In this document: one piece after another, positions 45,339 to 55,555 of the stretch
Layout of the letters: each line of letters begins with the position of its first letter
Position numbering within the stretch: position 1 is the first letter of the stretch
Assembly (NCBI GenBank): GCA_964291335.2
Contig: OZ219748.1
Coordinates: 992,001 to 1,056,000 of the forward strand
Reading direction: 5' to 3'
Length of the DNA: 64,000 nucleotides
From: G964291335 sp964291335
GTDB lineage: Bacteria; Chloroflexota; Dehalococcoidia; Lucifugimonadales; UBA3495
Translations under genes and position numbers: made by a program
The notes under the pieces: generated by a model
What the model was told of the DNA's origin: nothing
Databases searched by the model: none
Seen by the model: the letters and a program-made list of their open reading frames with translations, nothing else

Positions 45339-45396
45339 GACGAAGACCTGGAAGTAGATTAGCCGGCCAGACTCCAGCGGAATTGGGCTTGGTCGC

Positions 45397-46365
45397 TTAA
45401 CTTTTCTTTACTGACTGAAGGGCTTTCCGTCCCACCTGCCGGGCTTGGGCCAGTGGCCGGAAGCGGGGCCGCATGTTCCGGGCAATCAGGGGAGCTACCT
45501 GACGGTTGCCGGCCACCAGTGGAGCCACCCATTGGCGCAGCTCTTTCAGGGTAGGCGGCTTTTCATCCCAGGCAGGCGTCAGGCAGTCCATAACCTCCCA
45601 TTTTCGCCCCTTGCCCAAACGGGTCATTACCGCACCGCCGGCCTCCTGCACCGCCAGGGCGCCCCCCAGCATATCCCACATGCGCGGCGCGCCAATAACC
45701 GCATACTGCAAAACCCCGCAGGCGGTCATAGCCAACTCGTAGGCAATACTGCCGGTAGTTCGCAGCTCGCCCGGGTTCCGGCCCACCGGCTTGCCAAACC
45801 GGGTGGTTTGCACAAAGAACCCGGGCAGACCGATGAGTCGGTTCCCCACCGGTTTGTCGGACTGATAAACCGAGACCGGCTGGCTGTTGGCCTCATCCAG
45901 CGGCGTGAAGTAGGCGCCATTGCCCCGCCGGCAGTGCAGCACAAAGCCGCCCCCGGGGATCGGCCAGGGAATATAGAGGGCCCCGACTACGGGACGACCC
46001 CGGTAAAGGACGCCAATGGAAGAGGCGTAAACCGGCAGGCCGTTAAGGTAATTGGTAGTGCCGTCCAGCGGGTCCAGCACCCACAGGAACTCCGGGGCCG
46101 GCGTGTTGTCCCGCTCCGCATCGGCTCCTTCTTCCCCCAGGATGCCATGGGAAGGAAAGCGGCGGGCTATTCCGGCAGTCAGGTATTCCTGGGTCGTCCG
46201 GTCTGCCGAAGTAACCGGGTCCAGCCGGTTTTTGTCCTTGTACTCAACGGTCAGCTGACGGCCAAACTGGCCGGCCAGAATCCCTCCCGCATCCCGGGCC
46301 AAAGCTATCGCAGCCGATTCAATCCCGGCCAGTTGTTCATCCCAGGAATTAGCGTCCCCGGTCAT
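45397..46365 (-). CDS. Inositol monophosphatase family protein
   Basis: 322 aa from the ATG at 46365. Metal-dependent phosphatase motifs are clear: the first Glu region GILGEEGAD, LWVLDPLDGTTNYLNGLP (D-P-x-D-G-T) and a later RMWDMLGGALAVQEAGG. Activities in the family include inositol monophosphatase, fructose bisphosphatase and 3'-phosphoadenosine phosphatase, which cannot be distinguished here. The C-terminal ~40 residues are basic. It is divergent from the SDR gene. Confidence 0.9.
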   Translation of the reverse strand: MTGDANSWDEQLAGIESAAIALARDAGGILAGQFGRQLTVEYKDKNRLDPVTSADRTTQEYLTAGIARRFPSHGILGEEGADAERDNTPAPEFLWVLDPLDGTTNYLNGLPVYASSIGVLYRGRPVVGALYIPWPIPGGGFVLHCRRGNGAYFTPLDEANSQPVSVYQSDKPVGNRLIGLPGFFVQTTRFGKPVGRNPGELRTTGSIAYELAMTACGVLQYAVIGAPRMWDMLGGALAVQEAGGAVMTRLGKGRKWEVMDCLTPAWDEKPPTLKELRQWVAPLVAGNRQVAPLIARNMRPRFRPLAQARQVGRKALQSVKKS

Positions 46366-46517
46366 ACGCAACGTCAACTCTCGTCGGTCAACCCGGAATT
46401 ATCCGGCGTCAGTATAGCATGCCGCCACATAACCCATCCGGGGCCGGTCTGTTATAATCGGGGACAGTTGATTTCACCGGCCCGGCAAGGGAGCGCCGGA
46501 ATATGGGGGGAACCGAT

Positions 46518-47309
46518 ATGGACCTGGAACTGAAGAACAAGGTAGCGATTATCGGCGGGGCCAGCAAGGGCCTGGGGCGTGCCTGCGCCGACGTGCTGGC
46601 CGAAGAGGGATGTCGTCTGACCATTTGCAGCCGCACGGCTGACGACCTGGAGCAGGCGGCCAGGGAAATTCATGACGCTACCGGCGCCGAAGTGCTGCCC
46701 ATCGCCGCCGACCTGGAAAATTACGCCAACATCAAAGACCTGGTAGCCACTACGACCAGCCATTACGGGCGGCTGGACATTATGGTCAACAACTCGGGCG
46801 GCCCGCCTCTGGCCCGGTCGGAAACGGCCACCGAGGAGCAGTGGGAGACGGCAGTGCAGCGGTCGCTCTTCTTCTTTTCCCGTATGGCACGGGAAGCCAT
46901 TCCCCACCTGAAACGGCAAGGCGGCGGCCGTATCGTCAACATTCTGGCCAGCACCGTTTACCAGCCCATACCCAACCTGGCGCTGTCCGGCGCTACCCGC
47001 CTGGGCGTTGTCGCTTACATGAAAAGCCTGGCCGACGAGGTGGGGCGAGCGGGCATTCTGGTAAATAACGTAGCCCCCGGCTCTATCCTCAGTGAGCGAA
47101 TGCTGTCCAACGTAACCAACCGGGCCAGGGAACTGGGCATTTCGGTGGAAGAGGGCCTGGCCCAGCGGGCCGGGGAAACCGCAGTGGGGCGCATTGGCGA
47201 GCCACGGGAACTAGCCTGTCTGGTGGCTTTTCTCGCCTCGGGCAAGTCCAGCTACATTACCGGGACTACCATCCTGGTGGATGGCGGCCTGGTGCGCTCG
47301 GTAATTTAA
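46518..47309 (+). CDS. SDR family oxidoreductase
   Basis: 263 aa from ATG at 46518 (MDLELKNKVAIIGG), preceded by GGGGGAA; an ATG 15 nt earlier is also possible. Rossmann motif GGASKGLGRACA binds NAD(P). NNSGG is the expected NNAG variant. In the catalytic region the usual YxxxK is replaced by a G-x-x-x-R-like segment (SGATRLGVVAYMKSLA), so the tyrosine is not where expected; some 3-oxoacyl reductase-like SDRs of this branch share this. Substrate unknown. Confidence 0.85.
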   Translation: MDLELKNKVAIIGGASKGLGRACADVLAEEGCRLTICSRTADDLEQAAREIHDATGAEVLPIAADLENYANIKDLVATTTSHYGRLDIMVNNSGGPPLARSETATEEQWETAVQRSLFFFSRMAREAIPHLKRQGGGRIVNILASTVYQPIPNLALSGATRLGVVAYMKSLADEVGRAGILVNNVAPGSILSERMLSNVTNRARELGISVEEGLAQRAGETAVGRIGEPRELACLVAFLASGKSSYITGTTILVDGGLVRSVI

Positions 47310-47377
47310 GAGATGCCGACTTGAAGGGGCGACAGCCGGGCCGGGGAGCGCCTGGCAGCCGCCGGGAACTTTGCAGC

Positions 47378-47731
47378 ATGCGACCAAACTTCACATCGCC
47401 TGAAGAACCCAAAGATGCCGCGGGCTATAACCGGCGGGGCAACCAGTACAGCCGCAACGGGGCCTATGAACAAGCCATTGCCGACTATACCCGCGCCCTG
47501 GCGCTGGACGAAACCCTGGCCGACGCCTGGTTCAACCGGGGGGTATCCTTTTACGAACTGGGCCGGTATGCCGAATCTATTGACGACCTGACCCGGGCCA
47601 TTGCCCTGAACCCGGCAGATGACAACTACTATGGCCGTCGGTCGCTGGCCTACCTGTTCAGCGACCGGCTGGCCGAGGCCCAGGCCGACCAGGACCAGTG
47701 CGACGCGCTGCGGAGCGGTGGCAGCCCATAG
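47378..47731 (+). CDS. Tetratricopeptide-repeat protein
   Basis: 117 aa from the ATG at 47378. Two to three TPR units are visible: AAGYNRRGNQYSRNGAYEQA, AIADYTRALALDETLADAWF, and ELGRYAESIDDLTRAIALNP. TPRs form a protein-binding helical array. No signal peptide. It lies 10-70 nt downstream of the SDR gene, so it may be co-transcribed. Confidence 0.8.
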   Translation: MRPNFTSPEEPKDAAGYNRRGNQYSRNGAYEQAIADYTRALALDETLADAWFNRGVSFYELGRYAESIDDLTRAIALNPADDNYYGRRSLAYLFSDRLAEAQADQDQCDALRSGGSP

Positions 47732-47859
47732 GCAGAAGGGTAACCGCCCACCCGGTCATGGCTCAAGCCTACCGCAACAAAGAAGCCCATTGGCGGAAGG
47801 GTAACCGTTGCAATCCTTATCAGTATATAATTCTGGGAAGCCTTGCGCAGCAACGGAAT

Positions 47860-48120
47860 ATGGAAAATTTGACGGCATTGAACATAAGCTCAGTCTCTTT
47901 ATACGGTAGAATTACCCTTGAAGACGACGGCCGTGATAAGTTGTCCGGCATTCTCGGCAAACACAATATTAACTGGCCGCGGCAGGGTGTGGATAAGCTG
48001 GGCCTCTACGAAAGCGGCGCGGTCAGGCAGCATATCGGGCCGGAAGTTCCTTTTACGGAGGTTGTGGGTGTTCGCTTAAGCCGAACCTCTGCTGAAGGCA
48101 TAACGTCGGTTACAATATGA
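47860..48120 (+). CDS. Hypothetical 86-aa protein
   Basis: The frame from 47860 (MENLTALNISSVSLYGRI) ends in a stop that overlaps an ATG in another frame. Lower GC than the SDR/TPR genes. No family recognised; it belongs to a run of short overlapping frames ending in a RelE-like toxin and may be part of a decayed module. Confidence 0.4.
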   Translation: MENLTALNISSVSLYGRITLEDDGRDKLSGILGKHNINWPRQGVDKLGLYESGAVRQHIGPEVPFTEVVGVRLSRTSAEGITSVTI

Positions 48121-48139
48121 TCCAGGGAACGACCGTTCG

Positions 48140-48280
48140 ATGTTCGTCATACTGGTTTTACCTTCCGTAAGCTCCGAACTTTCGGGCGAAATCCTCGACG
48201 GCACGGTTCGGAAGGGTTGCCGGGTTATTGAAGAGTTTGTTTTTGAAACGACGGCTTCCGCAGAGGGGACGTTATCATGA
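48140..48280 (+). CDS. Hypothetical 46-aa protein
   Basis: MFVILVLPSVSSELSGEILD continues to a TGA that overlaps the next gene's ATG (ATGA). The overlap suggests translational coupling, but the short length and absence of a clear ribosome-binding site leave it doubtful. It could be a fragment left by a frameshift. Confidence 0.3.
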   Translation: MFVILVLPSVSSELSGEILDGTVRKGCRVIEEFVFETTASAEGTLS

Positions 48281-48651
48281 CCACTGGTCAACGCGCGTAT
48301 TATAATGACCGGAGAGCCAGGGTTGTTGGCCGCCTGGAAATGCCGTGGCCGGACCTGCATGGCCGGCCTGAGAATTCTGGCCGCTATGACTACGAAGATG
48401 AGCTTTGTGATCAGATTGCCCGCTTCCCCACCGCAGAGCAAATTGATGAGCTATGCGAAGTTTTGCGTATAACCACGCTTCGAGGGTTGTCGGCAGAAAT
48501 CCTCAAGGGGGGAATCGCCCATACAAGGGACAATACCGACCGGCTGGAATACGCCAGGCTCCTGAACAGTTAGCTCGCAACCGCAGAAGAAACCATAGCG
48601 GCGGGAAGGAACGTCAACAGAATTGCGTCGCGCCGTCGGGCCAATGAATGA
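48277..48651 (+). pseudogene. Putative antitoxin-like gene with in-frame TAG
   Basis: 98 codons from ATG 48277 end at TAG 48571-48573. The same frame continues for 25 codons (LATAEETIAAGRNVNRIASR, then RRANE) to TGA at 48649. The tail is helical and charged, as expected for a genuine C-terminus, so a CAG-to-TAG change is likely. The protein (MTTGQRAYYNDRRARVVGRL at its N-terminus) is not assigned to a family. It lies 36 bp upstream of a RelE-like gene, in the usual antitoxin position. Confidence 0.5.
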
Positions 48652-48687
48652 TGCCCTGCTGAACCTTCCAGTCAATAATCCTGCTAT

Positions 48688-48978
48688 ATGCCCATCAATC
48701 ACGTAAGACTACATAGGTCGGTCCGGAAGTTTCTGCGGAACCACCCGGATTTGGCCGCTAAGTGGGACAAAATTGTAATCAGTATTCAGGCGAACCCCCG
48801 CCGGGGATCCCACATTGACCACTTGAAAGGCCCCTGGCTTTGCAGCTACCGATGGGACGAAGGCTCCTATCGCATCAAATACGAAGTTCTGGGCGGTGGT
48901 TCAGAGCTTCATTTTTATGCTGCCAATAGCCGGGGGGATGTTTACCAAGGACAGCGCGGGGCTTCCCGAAGGCAATAA
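48688..48978 (+). CDS. RelE/ParE-superfamily toxin-like protein
   Basis: 96 aa. RelE-like pattern: VRLHRSVRKFLRNHPDLAAKW, then HIDHLKGPWLCSYRWDEGSYRIKYEV and a final FYAANSRGDVY strand. RelE toxins cleave mRNA on the ribosome; ParE members poison gyrase. The residues needed to decide are not clear. No good ribosome-binding site was seen. If the upstream gene is its antitoxin, that gene carries a premature TAG. Confidence 0.75.
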   Translation: MPINHVRLHRSVRKFLRNHPDLAAKWDKIVISIQANPRRGSHIDHLKGPWLCSYRWDEGSYRIKYEVLGGGSELHFYAANSRGDVYQGQRGASRRQ

Positions 48979-48986
48979 CCGCCAGA

Positions 48987-49424
48987 TCATAGTGAATGGC
49001 TATCCCCTACTGGCCGGAAATAGGGTACTGTTACCTGGTCGGTGGCCCGGACGAAGGTTACCTCCACCGGCATACCGATGGTTACTTCCCGAGGGTTGCA
49101 ATCCACAATATTGGTGAACATCTTTACCCCCTCAGCCAGCTCCACCAGGGCCAGAACGTAAGGCACCTCTTCGGCAAAGCCCGGGGTACGGTTCTGGTAA
49201 GTTACGGTATAAGTCCACACGACGCCTCTGCCGCTGGCCGGCGCCCACCGGATGCCTTCAGACCAGCAATGGGCGCAAATGCCCCGCGGGTAAAACTGGT
49301 ACTCGCCGCAGCTATCGCACTTTTGGAGCAGCAATTGCCCCCGGCGGCAAGACTCCCAGAAAGGCCGGGTTTCGCCGACTATGGTAGGCAAGGGCTTATT
49401 CCATTCCAATTCGGCTTGCGTCAT
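48987..49424 (-). CDS. Zn-ribbon OB-fold protein (DUF35)
   Basis: 145 aa. A rubredoxin-like Zn ribbon (CDSCGEYQFYPRGICAHC) is followed by an OB-fold (GRGVVWTYTVTYQNRTPGF, VEVTFVRATD). DUF35 proteins are acyl-CoA-binding partners of thiolase-like enzymes, often needed for their activity. GGGAGGG precedes the ATG, 3 nt after the thiolase-family gene, so the two form an operon and probably a complex. Confidence 0.92.
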   Translation of the reverse strand: MTQAELEWNKPLPTIVGETRPFWESCRRGQLLLQKCDSCGEYQFYPRGICAHCWSEGIRWAPASGRGVVWTYTVTYQNRTPGFAEEVPYVLALVELAEGVKMFTNIVDCNPREVTIGMPVEVTFVRATDQVTVPYFRPVGDSHSL

Positions 49425-49427
49425 AAG

Positions 49428-50621
49428 CTAATCCCTCCCCAAAATGACCGTGCCGCCGCTGTGCCGGGCGCCCAGCGACCCGCCGGTGCCGTGGCACAGG
49501 GCAATCTGGCAATCAAGCACCTGGCGCGGGGTTCCCGCAAACTGGCGGCGCAGCTGTCGGGTGGCTTCCAGCAGCAGGAAGATGCCGCGCATTCCCGGGT
49601 GGTTGGAAGATAGCCCGCCGCCGTCGGTATTGACCGGCAGCCGGTCGGGCAGTTCCGAATCCACTTGCAGCCGGCCCCCGGAAACGAACCGGCCCCCCTC
49701 GCCCTTGGCGCAGAAACCCAGGTCTTCCAGCGTCTCCACCACCGTAATCGTGAAAGAGTCGTAAATCATCGCCATGTCGATATTCCGGTGGGTTACGCCG
49801 GCCATAGCGAAGGCCGGCTCGTGGCTTTGTTTGGCGGCAATATACATCAGGTCCCGCTTGCCGGCCCCCTGGTGGGCAATAGCCTCGCCGACGCCCAGAA
49901 CCCATACCGGCGTGTGGCGGCAGCTGCGGGCTACCGCCGGCGATGCCACCACTACTGCGCCGCCGCCGTCGGTGATGACACAGCAATCGGGCAGATGCAG
50001 CGGCGAGGAAATCATGCGGGAGTTAACCACGTCCGCCACCGTAATAGGGTCGCGGAACAGCGCTTCGGGGTTCATTGCAGCGTGCTTGCGCATCGCCACG
50101 GCCACCTCGGCCAACTGCTCTGAGGTAGTGCCGTAAAGGTGCATATGCCGCTGGGCAATCATGGCATACAGGCCCACCGTAGTAAGCCCATAAAGCTCTT
50201 CAAAGCTGTCCGGCGACGGGTCAAGCCGGGGGTGTCCATAACGGCCCACGCCGCCGGTGCCTACCGATACGCCGCCGGAACGGGCCAGGCTGCTGTAGGT
50301 GATGACGGCGCAGTTGATGCGTCCGGCGGCGATGGCAGTGAGGGCGTGCGACAGGTGAAACTCGAAGGAGCCGCCGCCTACCGTGGTATTGTCCACATAC
50401 CTGGGGTACATATTCAGGTAATCGGCCAGGTTCATGCCGCTGTTGCGAATACTGCTGGAGGCGGTAAAGAGGCCATCCACGTCCTGTTTGGATAAACCGG
50501 CGTCAGCCAGGGCCTTGATGACGCTCTCCCCCTGAATTTGCAGTTCGCTCTTATCCGGCGCGTAGCGGGTAACATGCTCGTGAATACCCACAATAGCGGC
50601 GCCGTGGCGCAGGTCAACCAT
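49428..50621 (-). CDS. Thiolase-family protein (lipid-transfer/SCP-x like)
   Basis: 397 aa. It follows the thiolase fold: AAIVGIHE, GESVIKALADAGLSKQDVDGLF, the SFEFHLSHALTAIAAG region in place of the classical Cys nucleophile loop, and a C-terminal CHGTGGSLGARHSGG. No Cys is seen at the usual first active-site position, as in many non-condensing partners of DUF35. It probably acts in acyl-CoA or steroid side-chain metabolism (aldolase-like). GGGAGG precedes the ATG. Confidence 0.9.
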   Translation of the reverse strand: MVDLRHGAAIVGIHEHVTRYAPDKSELQIQGESVIKALADAGLSKQDVDGLFTASSSIRNSGMNLADYLNMYPRYVDNTTVGGGSFEFHLSHALTAIAAGRINCAVITYSSLARSGGVSVGTGGVGRYGHPRLDPSPDSFEELYGLTTVGLYAMIAQRHMHLYGTTSEQLAEVAVAMRKHAAMNPEALFRDPITVADVVNSRMISSPLHLPDCCVITDGGGAVVVASPAVARSCRHTPVWVLGVGEAIAHQGAGKRDLMYIAAKQSHEPAFAMAGVTHRNIDMAMIYDSFTITVVETLEDLGFCAKGEGGRFVSGGRLQVDSELPDRLPVNTDGGGLSSNHPGMRGIFLLLEATRQLRRQFAGTPRQVLDCQIALCHGTGGSLGARHSGGTVILGRD

Positions 50622-50667
50622 AAGCGGAAAGCCTCCCGTATAACGGAGTGAAGGGCAAGGGGTATTA

Positions 50668-50681
50668 TGCCATATATGGCA
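50668..50681. promoter_or_regulatory. 14-bp palindrome upstream of the thiolase operon
   Basis: TGCCATATATGGCA, a perfect palindrome, is 46 bp upstream of the thiolase start; a candidate operator. Confidence 0.4.
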
Positions 50682-50878
50682 AGCCGGTTTTTTATGCTTC
50701 AGCCGGGGCTATTCATACCCAATCAGCCCGGGTGTTCAAGCCAAAAGTCTGCCGAAGGTCTTGCAGTTCGGGGTGGGTTTCGTGGAGATGAGCGTCAAAA
50801 AAATGACGCGGGAGGGGGGGCAGCATGGCGAAGTAACCGTATAGGGCAAGACTTGTTTAAGTCGGTGAAACACCGGAA

Positions 50879-51703
50879 TCAGAGACCGCAGTGTCCTTCA
50901 CATTCGTTGATAAAACCGTTGGTCTCGATTAGCTGCCGGTCTTGTTCCAGAGCTTCCAGAAGGGGTATGCGGCGGTGGTGCAGGTAGGCTTTTTTGCGGA
51001 ACATTTTACCCGCATTATGTTTCCTGGTTCGGAGCTGCTGGTCCAGTTTTACGACCTCGGCAAACAGGGTCGGGTCTGATTCTCTTACGGCCACCCAGCT
51101 TTCAGAACTGCGGAAGGGACAGGCGATACAGGCACTGCGGGAGAGGGTGCGGCCCGGGTGATTTTCCGAGAACCATTGAATACAATCCTGTCGGGACATA
51201 GGCACATTATCCACGAAGGGGTAGCGGTGGCCAATCCACCAGTTTCGGCTGGTTTTCACCCGGGCAATTTCGTCGGTAGTAATGCCCAGCCACATTTCAA
51301 TCCAGGCGCCGTCGGGCAGGTTTTCCCTGGGGGCTACGCCGAGCAGTTCCCGGGTTTTTTTGATGATGGGGTCCAGCTTGTAGTTTTTGGTGCATTGCCG
51401 CCAGTTTATGCCGGCGGAAGTTCCGTCTTTCTCTGTAAGGTAAGCAGGAATGGTTAGCCAAGGTTGACCTTGCGCATTAAGGCCGTTAGTTACGTCTTCC
51501 TTGAGGCTGCGACCGTTGTCGGTAACTATTATGGGAAAGGACACCCGTTCTTTAAGCCAGGAAATAGTCTGGTAAACGCCTGCCGGTTCCCAATGGGTAT
51601 CAGCGAAAATGGCGTAATCGGGGCGTTCCTTGAAGCGCCCGGCTTCGGCCATCAGACACATTACGGTGCTCTGAACCCCGCCGCCCAGGCTGAGAATGCG
51701 CAA
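50879..51703 (-). CDS. PP-loop ATP-pyrophosphatase, PAPS-reductase-like
   Basis: 274 aa from a TTG at 51703. It begins RILSLGGGVQSTVMCLMAEA (PP-loop, SGGxxS variant), then YAIFADTHWEPAGVYQTISW, CTKNYKLDPI and SACIACPFRSSESW (paired cysteines that may bind a metal or cluster). Proteins like this occur in phages and defence islands and are distant relatives of DndC/SspD sulfur-transfer enzymes; the actual substrate is unknown. It is the last gene of a four-gene operon with a GHKL ATPase. Confidence 0.8.
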   Translation of the reverse strand: MRILSLGGGVQSTVMCLMAEAGRFKERPDYAIFADTHWEPAGVYQTISWLKERVSFPIIVTDNGRSLKEDVTNGLNAQGQPWLTIPAYLTEKDGTSAGINWRQCTKNYKLDPIIKKTRELLGVAPRENLPDGAWIEMWLGITTDEIARVKTSRNWWIGHRYPFVDNVPMSRQDCIQWFSENHPGRTLSRSACIACPFRSSESWVAVRESDPTLFAEVVKLDQQLRTRKHNAGKMFRKKAYLHHRRIPLLEALEQDRQLIETNGFINECEGHCGL

Positions 51704-51720
51704 AGCCGGAGGTTTTTTGT

Positions 51721-52539
51721 TTATCCGATGTCCTGCGGTCCTTTTGGGGGCTTGGCCTCCTCGACGACCCTGGCAAGGGTTTCGTCGGAGAGAGTTCCCA
51801 GGGATGTGGCGGCTGCTTTCAGGTTCAGGCTTTGCAGCATCCGGTTAGGGTAAGGGCGTCTGAACATATAATCGTTGCCGGGCTGAAGGGCCAGATCATA
51901 GATTTTGGCCACTATGCGGGGGTTGCTGACCAGATATGGCCTGTCCAGCAGCTGATGGTACATTTCCACATCGTTAGCCATAGCGGAAAGCAGACGCGGC
52001 GCGCTGTGCGTGGAATACTCGGAAGCTCTCCGGGATAATTCGGTCAGCCACCACAGCCGGGCAGCGGCGTTGTATCTCTTCATGCCAGTACCATGGCCCA
52101 GGTAATGTTCCTGTATCCATTCTTTGATTTTCTGGCCGTCGCTGGTTCGGCAGGGCGCCTTATTGCTGTTGGTGTGGTTCCAACGCCTGGTCGTATAGGG
52201 CAGCAGGGCAAAGCAGTTGATGGATGCCCACAGCCGATAGTCTGCCGCGGTTACCGGCGTAATATCGGGAAAAGACTTCCGGAGCAGGGGGGCGTTTTCG
52301 GCGTCGGTGGAATCATCCTGACGTTCTGCGGCATTAAGTTTTTCCAGGTTTTCCTGGGGAATGATTTCGGCGTCCCACAGGGCTTCAGGCGGGAAACCCT
52401 TTTTACGTCGCTGCTCTTCCAACGCCCCCTTCAAGGCGGACGGCGAAGGATTTTCGTAAAACAGCCGGGGATTATGGTTGCACAAGCCCTGAAGTTCTTC
52501 ATATCCCTTAACGCTGAGTAGTGGTATGGCAGATGTCAT
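51721..52539 (-). CDS. DUF6339-like protein
   Basis: 272 aa, mostly helical. The central part has the pattern YRLWASINCFALLPYTTRRW ... IKEWIQEHYLGHG ... NAAARLWWLTELSRRAS, which resembles DUF6339 proteins found beside ATPases and methylases in defence islands. The family assignment is from memory and uncertain. ATGA overlap with the upstream gene implies coupled translation. Confidence 0.55.
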   Translation of the reverse strand: MTSAIPLLSVKGYEELQGLCNHNPRLFYENPSPSALKGALEEQRRKKGFPPEALWDAEIIPQENLEKLNAAERQDDSTDAENAPLLRKSFPDITPVTAADYRLWASINCFALLPYTTRRWNHTNSNKAPCRTSDGQKIKEWIQEHYLGHGTGMKRYNAAARLWWLTELSRRASEYSTHSAPRLLSAMANDVEMYHQLLDRPYLVSNPRIVAKIYDLALQPGNDYMFRRPYPNRMLQSLNLKAAATSLGTLSDETLARVVEEAKPPKGPQDIG

Positions 52540-53374
52540 TCTTCATCATCCTCGCTGTTTCGTCGCAGGAATTCCCTTAAGTCAGTGAAAGGGTTACCCA
52601 GCAGTTTTTGGGCGGTTACAAAGGGATCTTCATAGTTCAGGTCTATGGAAAGTTTTTCCGATTGCTTTTTAATGGTATCTACCCAGCCGGGTGATGGAGG
52701 TTCCTCGTCAGTTTCAGGATTTCGGATTGCGTGAATAGCCGTGACCAGAGCAGCACTCAGTACCGAGGGGACACTCAGTCCTTGCTGTCGGGTAACTTCC
52801 ATTTTTTGCAGCTCCTGGTCGTTCACCCGGATGTTTATGTAGGGATTGTTGGGCTCCACCTCAATTTCCATAGTTTTTTCTGATTTCTCGACAGGAATAA
52901 ACTGGAAAATGCTCCCAACGGGCAGGGATGCCACGTTAACGCTGAAGTGCCAGCCCAGGTCGGCGGCGATCGGGTCGCCTTCAGTTATTGTCGGTGCGGT
53001 TCCCTGGTAGAAGGGATGGGCGTTTGTGGTATCCAGGGCAATGGTTTCAGCAGCGACAATCAAGGGATGAAGCTCAACGGCATCCCGAAGCCATTGGGCG
53101 TTGATTCTGGCATTGATTTCCAGAGAACCTTCCGGGGCGGTAAAAGTTTGCTGGTAAAGCGTAGCCCGGCAGTAAAGCATGGCAGTGCAGCGCGCCTTGT
53201 GGTCAATAATCAGCTTTTCCAGGGTCGGTTCCTGGATAATGAAAGTCAGATTGAACCGAAGCTCATCATTGATCCAAGCCGGCTCTCTGAATTCAGTGCT
53301 GATCGAGCCGCCAGGATAGTGGTCTGATTCAGGGCTGAGTACCGGATAGGTGAAACCAAATTCCGATTGATATT

Positions 53375-53378
<4 letters not shown>
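52536..53378 (-). CDS. Unknown protein of the GHKL operon
   Basis: 280 aa from a GTG overlapping the preceding stop (GTGA). The N-terminal two thirds are predicted beta-rich (ELRFNLTFIIQEPTLEKLII, AMLYCRATLYQQTF), the C-terminus acidic and helical (FTDLREFLRRNSEDDEE). No family is recognised. Its strict 4-nt overlaps with both neighbours suggest a structural or scaffolding partner of the same system. Confidence 0.65.
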
Positions 53379-55230
<1,852 letters not shown>

Positions 55231-55297
55231 CGACTTTTACCTTGAGGCTCAAAATTATTTTACGCATTCTAACCCACGCTGCAATAGAAAAGCAACT

Positions 55298-55418
55298 CGG
55301 CAACCCTCTACCTACCCCCCCCCCCCCCCCCCCCGCCACCCGGCAGTTCTTCGGGCAATGCAGTAACGTTTCTGGTGGTCGGTTCCCTCTTCCCGCACCG
55401 ATTCGCCACAGGAACGAC
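55298..55418 (-). pseudogene. Diverged partial copy of the surE 3' end
   Basis: This stretch matches the surE 3' end (56775-57028) but lacks about 145 bp in the middle. In translation GGRSCGESVREEGTDHQKRY corresponds to SurE GGRSYSESVREEGTGHQKRY. The 6-C run of the surE end is expanded to 20 C here (55315-55334). The copy and true surE are in the same orientation and flank the DGQHR gene. Confidence 0.85.
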
Positions 55419-55496
55419 CCCCATATACCGGCGCCCGGTTGACAAGTCTTAAAACACCTGAAATATTTGCTGTTAAATAATGCGTTACATAAACGC

Positions 55497-55526
55497 TTGA
55501 CAACGCACTAAATAGTATGTTAATTT
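55497..55526 (+). promoter_or_regulatory. Promoter of the DGQHR gene
   Basis: TTGACA (55497-55502), 18 nt, then TAATTT (55521-55526), in an AT-rich stretch. A small inverted repeat, GCGTT / AACGC, overlaps the -35 region and could bind an autoregulator. Confidence 0.65.
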
Positions 55527-55555
55527 ATATTTATCTTACTAATACAGAGGTGCGT

